Below are positions 10,753 to 18,792 of a DNA stretch of 64,000 nucleotides, in pieces. The stretch's first letter is position 1; each line of letters opens with the position of its first letter. A program made the position numbers and the translations under genes. Origin of the DNA: Caulobacter radicis (lineage in GTDB: Bacteria; Pseudomonadota; Alphaproteobacteria; Caulobacterales; Caulobacteraceae); the NCBI RefSeq assembly GCF_003094615.1, contig NZ_QDKO01000032.1, positions 1 through 64,000 of the forward strand, written 5' to 3'. The notes below the pieces were generated by a model. That model searched no databases. It was not told the DNA's origin and was given only the letters and a program-made list of their open reading frames with translations.

Positions 10753-11721
10753 TTACGACCCCACCACCCCGTTCATCGTCCGCGCATAGAGCGCCAGCAG
10801 GCGTTCGGCGTCCACGGCGATGGCGGCGCTGTGGATCGGCTGATCGTCCCAGGCCGAGGGGCCGAAGAGTTCGCCTTCGACCTTCTGCAGGGTCTGGCCC
10901 AGCGCGATGCCTTCGGTGACCACGCGGACCGAGCCGCGGCGGACTTCGAACAGGGTCTCGTCGATGACATAGGCCACGGCGGCGGCGTCGTGGACGCAGC
11001 AGCCGACGATGCCGTCGCGGCCGCCGTAGAAGGCCGCATAGGGCTTGGAGATGGCGTTGAGGAACGCACCCGCCGGACCGGCCGAGGCTTCCAGGGCCTC
11101 CATGAAGTCCGGCGTCATGATCACCTGGGTGGTGACGTCCAGGCCGATGACGGCGACGTGCCAGGGGGCGGTGAAGACGCGGTCGGCCGCTTCCGGGTCG
11201 TTCCAGATGTTGGCTTCGGCCACCGGCGTGACGTTGCCCGGCTTGCCGGCGACGGCGAAGGCGCCGCCCATGATCACCACGCCCTTGAGCAGGGTCGCCA
11301 CTTCCGGATCGGCTTCCAGCGCCAGGGCCAGGTTGGTCAGCGGACCGACGGCCACCAGGGTGATTTCGCCGGGATTGGCGCGGGCCAGGTCGATGATCGC
11401 CTGGTGGGCCGGCTTGGCTTCCGGCTCGGCGGCGACCAGGCCGGTCAGCTCGACGTCGCCCAGGCCGTTCTCGCCGTGCACGAAGGTGGGCGAGGGGTTG
11501 CGCGGGCGGACGAGCGGCTTGTCCGTGCCCTTGTAGATCGGGGCGGTCAGGCCGAAGCGCTGCTTCAGATAGAGGGCGTTGCGGGTGGTGGTGTCGATGT
11601 CGGCGTTGCCGAACACGGTCGTCACGGCCACCAGGTCGAGCGCCGGGCTGGCCTCGATGAACAGCAGGGCCATGGCGTCGTCGATGCCGGGATCGGTGTC
11701 GAAGATGATCTTGGTCGTCAT
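10753..11721 (-). CDS. Inosine-uridine-type nucleoside hydrolase
   Basis: A 322-residue enzyme that cleaves the N-glycosidic bond of nucleosides to base and ribose. The N-terminal calcium-binding signature IIFDTDPGIDDAMAL is complete. Also present are VAVGPLTNLALAL and EANIWNDPEAADRVF, and the C-terminal active-site region CCVHDAAAVAYVID. The length is typical (310-330). No signal peptide is seen, so it acts in the cytoplasm. Its context points to purine nucleosides: it lies downstream of a TBDR and hpx-like genes and faces guaD/xdh. The start is the ATG preceding TTKIIFD; a longer open frame further upstream overlaps the TBDR in another frame and is not real. Confidence 0.94.
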   Translation of the reverse strand: MTTKIIFDTDPGIDDAMALLFIEASPALDLVAVTTVFGNADIDTTTRNALYLKQRFGLTAPIYKGTDKPLVRPRNPSPTFVHGENGLGDVELTGLVAAEPEAKPAHQAIIDLARANPGEITLVAVGPLTNLALALEADPEVATLLKGVVIMGGAFAVAGKPGNVTPVAEANIWNDPEAADRVFTAPWHVAVIGLDVTTQVIMTPDFMEALEASAGPAGAFLNAISKPYAAFYGGRDGIVGCCVHDAAAVAYVIDETLFEVRRGSVRVVTEGIALGQTLQKVEGELFGPSAWDDQPIHSAAIAVDAERLLALYARTMNGVVGS

Positions 11722-11806
11722 CGGTCTTCTTGTCTGCGAGCCCGGCGGAAGGCCGGGAAAGCCGACGACCTTAGCCGCCCGACGCGGCGCGGGCATGTCA
11801 AAACGA

Positions 11807-11843
11807 CAACGGCCCGGGCGTTTTTCAACGCCCGGGCCGCCGT
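11807..11843 (-). terminator. Hairpin after the TBDR gene
   Basis: GGCCCGGGCG (11811-11820) is perfectly complementary to CGCCCGGGCC (11829-11838), with an 8-base loop. On the - strand it follows the TBDR stop by about 25 bases and is followed by GTTGTCGTTTT. It probably ends or weakens transcription before the nucleoside hydrolase gene. Confidence 0.65.
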
Positions 11844-11864
11844 TTGCTTCAAGCTTTCGTTCGC

Positions 11865-14045
11865 TTAGCGGCGGGCGCTCAGCGAGATGCCGACCACGCG
11901 CGGCTCGTTGACGAAGCCGGTCAGGTTGTTGAAGTCGATGCCGCCGCGCAGGTTCACCTCGTTGGTGATGTTGCGGGCGAACACGGCCACTTCGTACGCG
12001 CCGTCGGTGCGGGCGTAGCCCAGCTTCAGGCCGCCTTCGAAGGTGTCCTTGCTGTTGAACTCCTTGCTCTCGTAGAGGAAGAGGTTCGTGTAGCCCTGAC
12101 GGAACCAGTCGGTTTCGGCGAAGAGTTCGCCGTTCGCGCCGACCGGCACGTTGTAGCGGGCGCCGAAGTTCAGAATGTATTCCGGCGCGTTCGGGAACGG
12201 GTTGCCATTGACCAGGGCCTGACCGGCGGTGTTCAGCGGATCGGTCACGGTGCACTGGGCGCAGACGGCCACGGCCAGGCCCGAGTCCTTGATCTTGGTG
12301 TGGCTGTAGCTGTAGCCGGCGGTGACCAGCAGGTTCGAGGTCACCTTCCACTCGCCGTCGAGTTCGACGCCGTAGGCCTCGCCCTTCTTGGCGTTGATCA
12401 GGCGGTTGGAGTTGCTGCCGCCGCCGACCGCGCTGAACTGCGGGTCGTCGATGGTGTAGGTGAACACCGCGCCGTTCAGGCGGACGCGACGTTCGAACAG
12501 CTCGCTTTTGACGCCGGCTTCCCACGACAGGATGGTTTCCGACTGCGCGACCGAGGCCGGGCTGCCGAAGGCGATGTCGCGGCCCTGGATCGACGGGCCG
12601 CGGAAGCCGCGGGCCACCTTGCCGTAGACGCTGACGTCGTCGTTGACGGCGTAGAAGGCCGACAGGTCCCAGCTGGCCTGGCTGTCGGAGACCGACACCG
12701 GGGCCGAGGCGCCGAACGGCGAGGACAGGACTTCCATGTCCTTGTCGTCGTCGGTCCAGCGCACGCCGGCGGTGACCTTCAGGGCGTCGGTGACCTGATA
12801 GGTCCCTTGGCCGAACACGGCCCACGAGGTGTTCTTGTGCTCCAGGGTGCTGGGGGCGACGAAGAACGGGTTGGTCGAGACGGTGAAGGCCGACTTGAAG
12901 TAGTAGGCGCCGACCTGCCAGGCCAGCTTGCCGTCGGTGTCGCTGGCCAGGCGGATTTCCTGGGTGACCTGGTCGAGGTCGCCGATGGAGTCCTGGGTGT
13001 CGGAGTCGAACGGGATGAAGCCCGGGCCGACGCCGGCCACGCCGCCGTCGATGTCGCCGCGGCTGCGGCCCTTGGCGGTTTCGTAGGCGCTGATCGAGGT
13101 CAGCTTCACGCCGCCGAAGTCGTGGTCGATCTTCAGCGAGACGCCGGTCGAGTCATACTCCTGCGGGTTGTTGGCGCCGCCGTTGTAGCTGACCTTGTCG
13201 CGGTCGAAGTTCGAATTGATCTTGTTGCTGCCGGCCGTGAGGATGTTGGCGCGGAAGACCGCCGCGGTGCCGTCCAGCGAACGGGTGTGGGCGATGGCCA
13301 GGATCGAGGTGTCCTCGGTCGGGGTGGCCAGGATCTGCAGGCGGGCGGCCTTTTCGTCATAGCCGCCGAGCGCGTCCTTCACGCCGGTGAAGGCGTTGTC
13401 GATGTAGTCGTCGCGGTGCTGGTACAGGGCCGAGGCGCGGACGGCCAGCTTGCCCGGGACGATGGCGCCGCCGACGCCGCCTTCGAAGGTGGCCGAGCCG
13501 TACGAGCCGTAGGTGGCCGCGCCGTTGGCGCGGAAGTCTTCGCTGGGCTTTACCGTGTCGAACTTGACGATGCCGGCGGTGGTGTTGCGGCCAAACAGCG
13601 TGCCTTGCGGGCCGCGCAGGACTTCGACCTGCTCGACGTCATAGACCGGCGAGCTCTTGAGCACGACGTTCTCGAGGACGACGTCGTCCATGATCACCGA
13701 CACCGGCTGCGAGGCGGCCAGGTCGAAGTCGGCGTTGCCCAGGCCCCGGATGTAGAAGCGCGGGGCGGCGCGGCCGTTGGAGCTTTCGATGTAGAGGCCG
13801 GGGACGCGGCTCGACAGGGCCAGCACGTCCTCGCCGGCGGCGAAGATCGAGGCCAGCTTCTCGCCCGAGACGGCGGCGACGGAGACCGGCACGTCCTGGA
13901 TGTTTTCCGAGCGCTTCTGTGCGGTGACGATCACGTCGTCGAGGGCGACGGCCGCGTCCTGGGCGAAGGCCGGGGCCGCGACGGCGGCGGCCAGCAGGAG
14001 AGCGCCGAACGCGGCGCCCGAGCGCAGCTTGGCTTGATTGGTCAT
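11865..14045 (-). CDS. TonB-dependent receptor of the purine locus
   Basis: A 726-residue outer-membrane receptor. It has a signal peptide (MTNQAKLRSGAAFGALLLAA...APAFA), a TonB-box/plug beginning LDDVIVTAQKRSENIQDVPVSV, the plug element RGLGNADFD, PVYDVEQVEVLRGPQGTLFGRNTTAGIVK (in pieces), and a beta-barrel ending in the terminal aromatic-type strand VVGISLSARR. Size and plug are those of the IroN/FecA-like small-molecule TBDRs common in Caulobacter. The start at 14045 follows AAGGGGATTTCGAC. A longer reading adds residues with no signal peptide. It sits between hpxZ and the nucleoside hydrolase, all on the - strand, and has a purine-type dyad upstream, so uptake of purines, nucleosides or nucleic-acid fragments is inferred. 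The ligand is not shown by sequence. Confidence 0.92.
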   Translation of the reverse strand: MTNQAKLRSGAAFGALLLAAAVAAPAFAQDAAVALDDVIVTAQKRSENIQDVPVSVAAVSGEKLASIFAAGEDVLALSSRVPGLYIESSNGRAAPRFYIRGLGNADFDLAASQPVSVIMDDVVLENVVLKSSPVYDVEQVEVLRGPQGTLFGRNTTAGIVKFDTVKPSEDFRANGAATYGSYGSATFEGGVGGAIVPGKLAVRASALYQHRDDYIDNAFTGVKDALGGYDEKAARLQILATPTEDTSILAIAHTRSLDGTAAVFRANILTAGSNKINSNFDRDKVSYNGGANNPQEYDSTGVSLKIDHDFGGVKLTSISAYETAKGRSRGDIDGGVAGVGPGFIPFDSDTQDSIGDLDQVTQEIRLASDTDGKLAWQVGAYYFKSAFTVSTNPFFVAPSTLEHKNTSWAVFGQGTYQVTDALKVTAGVRWTDDDKDMEVLSSPFGASAPVSVSDSQASWDLSAFYAVNDDVSVYGKVARGFRGPSIQGRDIAFGSPASVAQSETILSWEAGVKSELFERRVRLNGAVFTYTIDDPQFSAVGGGSNSNRLINAKKGEAYGVELDGEWKVTSNLLVTAGYSYSHTKIKDSGLAVAVCAQCTVTDPLNTAGQALVNGNPFPNAPEYILNFGARYNVPVGANGELFAETDWFRQGYTNLFLYESKEFNSKDTFEGGLKLGYARTDGAYEVAVFARNITNEVNLRGGIDFNNLTGFVNEPRVVGISLSARR

Positions 14046-14215
14046 GTCGAAATCCCCTTCGAACACCGGTGGAGGAGCCGGTTGCGGGGTGCAATGCACA
14101 ATGGCGTCGCCGAAATCAAAAGGCTTGATGACGACTCGGTATCGACTCCGTGAAGTTTGTTCTGGGGCTGTCACTATTTGACCACGCTGCGACAAGGGCG
14201 CCCAAAACTAGGTCA

Positions 14216-14233
14216 TAAGTCAGGACATACTTA
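14216..14233. promoter_or_regulatory. Candidate purine operator TAAGT-N8-ACTTA (site 2)
   Basis: The dyad TAAGTCAGGACATACTTA lies 171 bp upstream of the TBDR ATG, in the gap after hpxZ. Its arms equal those of the uraH site exactly. A second dyad, AGGACA-N11-TGTCCT (14222-14244), overlaps it. Both lie in an AT-rich island. Confidence 0.55.
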
Positions 14234-14263
14234 CTTATTGTCCTTGGTCGGAACGTCTGGCGC

Positions 14264-14665
14264 TTACTGTGCAAGGCGTTGGTCGGCGCCGCCCTGAAGC
14301 AGCGAGACGTGCGCGGACACGATTTTCCAGCCGTTTTCGGTGCGCAGCCAGGTCTGGCTCTGGCGGCCGGGCTGTTTTGCCCCGGTTCTGAGGAATTCGA
14401 CGTTGGCGATCGCGAAATCGCGCCCAAAAGTGGTGATTTCGGTCCGCAGGCGCTCGCGCAGCGGCGAGCCGCCGGTCCGTCCGATTCGAAAGGCGGCGAT
14501 CTCTTCGAAGCCGTAGAGGTTCTCGGCGACGCCGTAGCGGACGGTTTGCGGCGCGTCACGGAAGAAGCCGTCCAGCGCCTCGACGTCGTTGGTCATCAGG
14601 GCGGTCTCGTAGGCGTCGACGGCGGCGGTGACTTCGGCCAGCGCCTCGGGGTCGTTGATGATCAT
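14264..14665 (-). CDS. hpxZ: HpxZ/AtzH-like protein (NTF2 fold, DUF3225)
   Basis: A 133-residue NTF2/SnoaL-fold protein of the HpxZ/AtzH family. It begins with the characteristic MIINDPEALAEVTAAVDAYETAL (in part), has RYGVAENLYGFEEIAAFR, and ends in WKIVSAHVSLL. In Klebsiella, hpxZ belongs to hpxWXYZ for oxalurate breakdown; in the atrazine pathway the relative AtzH hydrolyses 1,3-dicarboxyurea. It overlaps hpxY by ATGA. Here its place beside xanthine dehydrogenase and a nucleoside hydrolase favours the purine (oxalurate/ureide) role; the precise substrate is inferred. Confidence 0.85.
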   Translation of the reverse strand: MIINDPEALAEVTAAVDAYETALMTNDVEALDGFFRDAPQTVRYGVAENLYGFEEIAAFRIGRTGGSPLRERLRTEITTFGRDFAIANVEFLRTGAKQPGRQSQTWLRTENGWKIVSAHVSLLQGGADQRLAQ

Positions 14666-16050
14666 GCCTTGAACTCCGCAGGGCGATGGGCGGCGATCAC
14701 CCCGGCGCGCTCCAGGCGCAGGGCGGCGGCGAAGGCCAGGTCCTCGCGCCAGGTCGGCGCGATCAGCTGCACGCCGACAGGCGGCTTGCCGGGGCGGTTC
14801 ACGGGCGCGGCGATCACCGGCAGGCCGATACAGCTGATCGGCTGGGTGTAGGCGCCCAGCGTCTTGCGCACCGAGACCTGCGCGCCGGCCAGTTCCATGG
14901 TCGCCTGGCCGATCGGCGGGGCCGGGCAGGGCGCGACGGGGGCGAGCAGCAGGTCGAAGTCTTCGAACAGCCTGCGGGCCGCGTCGCGGAAGACGGGGCG
15001 ATAGCGGCGGGCGGCGTCGGCGACTTCGCCCGGCAGCAGGGCGCCGGCCAGCAGGCGGTCGCGAACGGCCGGATCGTAGTCGAGGGCGCGGGCGGCCAGA
15101 TCATCGAAGTGCAGGTGGCCGCCCTCCAAGGCGCTCATGGCGAAGGCGGCGGCGCGGGCGGCCTGGGCGCCGGGCAGTTCGACGTCGCGGCGGGCCTGCA
15201 GGGCGTCGGCGACGATCTCCAGCGCCTCGACCACCTCGGGGAAGGCGCCTTGCTGGAACCAGCCGCCTAGCACGCCGACGCGCAAGGGACGATCGGCCAG
15301 GGCGTCGAGGCGCCCCGACAGCGGATCGGCGACCGGCGGCGACAGCTCGTCGCGCGGGTCGGGCCCCTGCAGGGCGTCGTAGGCGACGGCGAGGTCGGCG
15401 GCCGTGCGCGCGAACGGGCCGATATGGTCCAGGCTATGGACGAAGGGGAAGGTCCCGGCCCGCGACAGCCTGCCCAGGGTGGGCTTCATGCCGAACACGC
15501 CGCACAGGCCGGCGGGAATGCGGATCGAGCCGTTGGTGTCCGAGCCCAGGGTCAGGGGAACGATGCCGCCGGAGACGGCGGCGGCCGATCCGCCCGACGA
15601 GCCGCCGGCGATGCGGGCCGGGTCGTGCGGATTGCGGGTGGGGCCGTCGTGGGCGTTCTCGGTGACGAAGCCGTAGGCGAACTCGTCCATGTTCAGCGCC
15701 CCGACCAGCACCGCGCCGGCCGCCTTCAGCCGGGCGACGGCGGTGGCGTCGGCGACAGCGGGGCTCGCGTCGCGGCGGATCTTGCTGCCGGCCAGGGTGA
15801 CGTGGCCGGCCACGTCGAACAGGTTCTTGACCGCGAAGGGCACGCCGGCCAGCGGGCCCAGGTCGACGCCGGCGGCGAAGGCGGCGTCCACGGCGTCGGC
15901 CTGGGCCAGGGCCTCGGCCTCGAACACGGCGGTGAAGGCGTTGAACGGTTCGGCCCGGGCGGCGGCGAGCGCGCGCTGCGCGATCTGGCGGGCGGTGGCC
16001 TCGCCTTCGCGCTGGGCCCGGCCCAGGTCCTGGATGGTGTCGAAGCTCAT
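14662..16050 (-). CDS. hpxY: AtzE/HpxY-family amidase
   Basis: A 462-residue amidase-signature enzyme. The catalytic Lys is in VPFAVKNLFDVAG, and the Ser-cisSer-Lys triad is completed by the Gly/Ser-rich block RIAGGSSGGSAAAV and GSDTNGSIRIPA. The family (AtzE, HpxY, GatA-like) cleaves amide or urea-type bonds and needs a small GatC-like partner. That partner, hpxX, is the gene just upstream with an ATGA overlap (start 16050). The next gene, hpxZ, also overlaps by ATGA, so the three are translated together. Substrate in this context: oxalurate or a related ureide is likely, 1-carboxybiuret unlikely since no s-triazine genes are present. Confidence 0.88.
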   Translation of the reverse strand: MSFDTIQDLGRAQREGEATARQIAQRALAAARAEPFNAFTAVFEAEALAQADAVDAAFAAGVDLGPLAGVPFAVKNLFDVAGHVTLAGSKIRRDASPAVADATAVARLKAAGAVLVGALNMDEFAYGFVTENAHDGPTRNPHDPARIAGGSSGGSAAAVSGGIVPLTLGSDTNGSIRIPAGLCGVFGMKPTLGRLSRAGTFPFVHSLDHIGPFARTAADLAVAYDALQGPDPRDELSPPVADPLSGRLDALADRPLRVGVLGGWFQQGAFPEVVEALEIVADALQARRDVELPGAQAARAAAFAMSALEGGHLHFDDLAARALDYDPAVRDRLLAGALLPGEVADAARRYRPVFRDAARRLFEDFDLLLAPVAPCPAPPIGQATMELAGAQVSVRKTLGAYTQPISCIGLPVIAAPVNRPGKPPVGVQLIAPTWREDLAFAAALRLERAGVIAAHRPAEFKA

Positions 16051-16256
16051 GGCTCGAACGCCTCGACCGGAGAGGCCGGATCGGTCAGGCCCGCGAACAG
16101 CGCGGTCTGGTCGCGCAGCAGGGCGAGGTTCTCGGCGACGCCGGCGCGGCAGCTTTCGGGAACGGGCAGGCCAAGCTCGGCGCTGCGGCGATCCAGATAG
16201 GCGGCGACCTTGGCGTCGGTGAGGTTTTGGAAGGCCGACAGATCGCCGCCCGACAT
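16047..16256 (-). CDS. hpxX: AtzG/HpxX-like small subunit (DUF4089)
   Basis: A 69-residue all-helical protein. The pattern AYLDRRSAELGLPVPESCRAGVAENLALL matches DUF4089/AtzG, a GatC-like clamp that wraps the AtzE/HpxY amidase. Its place directly before and overlapping hpxY (ATGA) supports the call. It is the first gene of the - strand unit hpxX-hpxY-hpxZ. A dyad of the purine type lies only 20 bases upstream of its ATG. Confidence 0.8.
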   Translation of the reverse strand: MSGGDLSAFQNLTDAKVAAYLDRRSAELGLPVPESCRAGVAENLALLRDQTALFAGLTDPASPVEAFEP

Positions 16257-16275
16257 GGGAAGTCACTCACGCTAG

Positions 16276-16293
16276 GAAGTAATTGAATACTTC
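16276..16293. promoter_or_regulatory. Candidate purine operator GAAGT-N8-ACTTC (site 3)
   Basis: The dyad GAAGTAATTGAATACTTC has perfect 6-base arms (GAAGTA/TACTTC). It lies in the divergent gap between hpxX (-) and the formamidase (+). The core AAGTAATTGAATACTT matches the uraH site at 13 of 16 positions. Nothing else stands out in the 248-base gap. Confidence 0.6.
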
Positions 16294-16504
16294 ATAGCCA
16301 GCTGACGATAACGCCGCCAGCACGGGTTTTTCAAGCGCTTAAGCTGAGCCGATCGCCTGCCGAATGCGCGACGCTGGTGCAGTTGGCGCCCAGGCGGGAG
16401 GCAGGTTTCGCAAAGCAGGGCGCGAGCGGAGGCCTGCGCTTCGTTCCAGCGGCGGCGCGGCCGGAGACTGGAGGCCGTTTCAAGCCTTCGGTCCCCGCTT
16501 CGCC

Positions 16505-17452
16505 ATGCACCACCACCTCGCCTCCACCCCGCAAACCGTCCGCTTCGGCATCTTCGACGCGGCCTTCGATCCGGTCCTGACCGTCCAGCCGGGCGACAGC
16601 GTCACCTTCGACTGCGTGTCCGGCGGACCCGAGGTGATGCCGGGGCCGGAGTCGTGGCTGACCATCCCGCCGGCCTTGCAGGCGATCCACGACGCCAGGA
16701 TCGACCGGATCGGGCCGCACATTCTCACCGGACCCGTGGCCATCGCCGGGGCCGAGCCGGGCGACACACTGGAGGTGCGCATCGAGGCGGTGGAGCCCAA
16801 CAACGACTGGGGCTACTGCGCGGTGCGGCCGCTGGCCGGCACGATCCCGGAGGACTTCCCCGACCGCTATGTCAGCCACATCGCCGTCGACAAGGCGCGC
16901 GGCGTCTGCAAGCCGGAGTGGGGGCCGCAGCTGCCGCTGCGCCCGTTCTTCGGCACCATGGGCGTGGCCCCGCCGGCCAGGTATGGGCGCCTGTCCAGCC
17001 GCGAGCCGCGCGAGCACGGCGGCAACATGGACAATAAGGAGCTGGGCGCCGGCGCGACCCTGTTCCTGCCGGTCTGGGTTCCGGGCGCCAACTTCTCGGC
17101 CGGCGACGGCCACGGCCGCCAGGGCGACGGCGAGGTCTGCGTCAACGCCCTGGAGATGGGCCTGACCGGGACCTTCGGCTTCATCCTGCACAAGGCGGCC
17201 GACATCGGCGTCGCGACCTGGCCGCGGGCCGAGACGCCGACCCACTACATCGTCATGGGTTTCAACGAGGACCTGGACCTGGCCATGAAGCAGGCCCTGC
17301 GCGGCATGATCGACTTCATCTGCGCCCGCTCGGCCCTGACCCGCGTGCAGGCCTACCAGTTCTGCTCGCTGGCGGTGGACTTCCGGGTGACCCAGACGGT
17401 GAACGGCGAGAAGGGCGTGCACGGCATGCTGGAGAAGGGCGTGCTGTTCTGA
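16505..17452 (+). CDS. Acetamidase/formamidase family protein
   Basis: A 315-residue hydrolase of the FmdA/AmdA family, which releases ammonia from formamide or short amides. It shows CVSGGPEVMPGP, RIGPHILTGPVAIAGAEPGDTLEV, the metal/active-site block REHGGNMDNKEL and AGDGHGRQGDGEVCV, all standard for the family. No signal peptide is seen. The ATG at 16505 is chosen by similarity of the N-terminus (start just before the conserved beta-strand region); there is no good ribosome site, and an in-frame ATG at 16364 would add 47 unrelated-looking residues. It is divergent from hpxX and shares the dyad at 16276-16293, so it may handle an amide by-product of purine breakdown or general nitrogen scavenging. 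Confidence 0.9.
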   Translation: MHHHLASTPQTVRFGIFDAAFDPVLTVQPGDSVTFDCVSGGPEVMPGPESWLTIPPALQAIHDARIDRIGPHILTGPVAIAGAEPGDTLEVRIEAVEPNNDWGYCAVRPLAGTIPEDFPDRYVSHIAVDKARGVCKPEWGPQLPLRPFFGTMGVAPPARYGRLSSREPREHGGNMDNKELGAGATLFLPVWVPGANFSAGDGHGRQGDGEVCVNALEMGLTGTFGFILHKAADIGVATWPRAETPTHYIVMGFNEDLDLAMKQALRGMIDFICARSALTRVQAYQFCSLAVDFRVTQTVNGEKGVHGMLEKGVLF

Positions 17453-17463
17453 TGCGGATCGGC

Positions 17464-17610
17464 CTTCTCCCAGAGGGAGAAGGGGGGGCGCAGGCGTGGG
17501 AGGATGAGGGGTTACGCCGCCGGCCGGTGTTCCGGCGCGCCGTCCTCGGCTCCTAACCCCTCACCCTCCCAGGCTGGCGCCTGGGCCCCTCCCTCTCCCT
17601 CTGGGAGAGG
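17464..17610. repeat. Palindromic intergenic repeat, family A
   Basis: Arms CTTCTCCCAGAGGGAGAAG... and ...CCTCCCTCTCCCTCTGGGAGAG, with inner GAGGGGTTA/TAACCCCTC, in the same order as the element in the xdh operon. It lies between the convergent formamidase and TetR genes. Confidence 0.8.
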
Positions 17611-17678
17611 GGCGGATCGCGCCATCTCGTCTGGTTCGCTCGCCAGCAGCGCCCAGTGGGTGCGGAAGAAGCCCATCC

Positions 17679-18239
17679 TCAAGCCTCCCGGGTCATGGCG
17701 ATGAGGCGGGTCTGCAAGGCGTCGGGAGACTCGGTCCCAGGATCGCCGTCGTGCAGCACGCGGGCGAACCAGTAGCCGTCGGCGGCCAGGCGCACGACGT
17801 GCAGGCGCGGGTCGGAATCGGTGTCGGCGTGGCGCACGAGGCGCGCGTCGATCCAGGTGCGCCAGCGGCGGCGCAGGGCCGGGTCGGTGACCATCGAGAT
17901 GGTCAGGGCCTGGCCGCTCAGCGCCTGGTCGCAGCACTCGAAGGTCGAGACCACATAGGCGCGGGTGAACGATCCGTGGCCGCCCTCGTCCTGCGCCATC
18001 AGGCGGTCCAGGGCCTCTTCCATCTGCTCGAGCATGAAGTCGAAGACGGCGTCGATCAGGGCCTGCTTGTTCCCGAAGTGATGGAACAGCCCGCCCTTGG
18101 TGACGCCGGCGCGGTCGGCCACCGCCTGGACGGTGATGCCGCCCAGGCCCTGCTCCTCGGCCAGGGCGACGGCGGCGTCCAGCAGGGCGCGGCGCACCTG
18201 CTCGGGCTGCTTGGGGCGGTTGTAGGCGGTGGTGTTCAT
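17679..18239 (-). CDS. TetR-family transcriptional regulator
   Basis: A 186-residue repressor-type protein. The N-terminal helix-turn-helix spans about residues 14-60, with ALLDAAVALAEEQGLGGITVQAVADRAGVTKGGLFHHFGNKQALIDAVF (in part), the classic TetR_N pattern. The C-terminal ligand domain is not recognisable by eye. It overlaps the upstream SMR transporter gene by ATGA, so the two form an operon, and it most likely controls that efflux gene in response to a cationic or lipophilic drug. Confidence 0.9.
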   Translation of the reverse strand: MNTTAYNRPKQPEQVRRALLDAAVALAEEQGLGGITVQAVADRAGVTKGGLFHHFGNKQALIDAVFDFMLEQMEEALDRLMAQDEGGHGSFTRAYVVSTFECCDQALSGQALTISMVTDPALRRRWRTWIDARLVRHADTDSDPRLHVVRLAADGYWFARVLHDGDPGTESPDALQTRLIAMTREA

Positions 18240-18583
18240 CCGTGCCCCAGGGTGCGCGAGAACAGTTGGGCGACGACCACGCCGCTGACGATCAGGCCGA
18301 TGCCGATCATCGCCGGCAGGTCGAGCATCTGGCGGAAGAGCACCGCGCCGATGATCGCGGTCAGCACGATCCCGACCCCGCTCCAGATGGCGTAGGCGAC
18401 GGCCAGCGGCATGTGCTTGAGCGCGATCGACAGCAGGAAGAAGGCCAGGGCGTAGAGGCCGGCGGTGGCCAGGCTGGGCAGCAGTTTCGTGAACTGCTCG
18501 GACTTCTGCAGGAAGGTGGTGCCGGCCACCTCGGCGGCGATGGCGCCGGCGAGGAAGGCGTAGGCGGAAGCGGGGACGGACAC
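18236..18583 (-). CDS. Small multidrug resistance (SMR/EmrE-like) efflux protein
   Basis: A 115-residue inner-membrane protein with four predicted helices. The essential Glu is in helix 1 (GAIAAEVAGTTFLQKS), and SIALKHMPLAVAYAIWSGVGIV and a GIGLIVSGVV helix 4 follow, as in EmrE/QacE proton antiporters. The pattern AYAIWSG places it with the quaternary-ammonium exporters more than with guanidinium exporters of the Gdx type, although that split is not certain by eye. It overlaps the following TetR gene by 4 bases. Confidence 0.9.
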   Translation of the reverse strand: MSVPASAYAFLAGAIAAEVAGTTFLQKSEQFTKLLPSLATAGLYALAFFLLSIALKHMPLAVAYAIWSGVGIVLTAIIGAVLFRQMLDLPAMIGIGLIVSGVVVAQLFSRTLGHG

Positions 18584-18652
18584 GCGGGGACCTCGGACTG
18601 GGAGGTTTGTAAGATACCGTCTGGTTGGTTTGTTTTCAAGCGTGCGTAGAGA

Positions 18653-18788
18653 CCCTCTCCCCGAAGGGGGAGGTGTCGGCGAAGCCGACGGAGGGGGATG
18701 TGACTGCGGGTGCGGATAGGGCTGCTGAATTCAGCAGGGACTTCCCCCTCCGGCCCTTCGGGCCACCTCCCCCTTCAGGGGGAGGGTC
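18653..18788. repeat. Palindromic intergenic repeat, family B
   Basis: CCCTCTCCCCGAAGGGGGAGGTGTCGGC on the left is answered by GGGCCACCTCCCCCTTCAGGGGGAGGG on the right, with a palindromic GAATTC at the centre (GCTGAATTCAGC). It lies between two co-directional genes (second TetR upstream, SMR downstream on the - strand). Confidence 0.78.
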
Positions 18789-18792
18789 TTGG

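Noticed and set aside
10753-12825. A 690-codon open frame on the - strand covering the nucleoside hydrolase and part of the TBDR
   Set aside because: Only the part from 11721 encodes a recognisable protein; the upstream part is Arg/Pro-rich out-of-frame reading of the TBDR gene.
14264-16256. An atrazine/cyanuric-acid degradation cluster, from the AtzG/E/H similarity
   Set aside because: No atzD or other s-triazine gene is present, while purine genes flank the set; the Hpx reading fits better.
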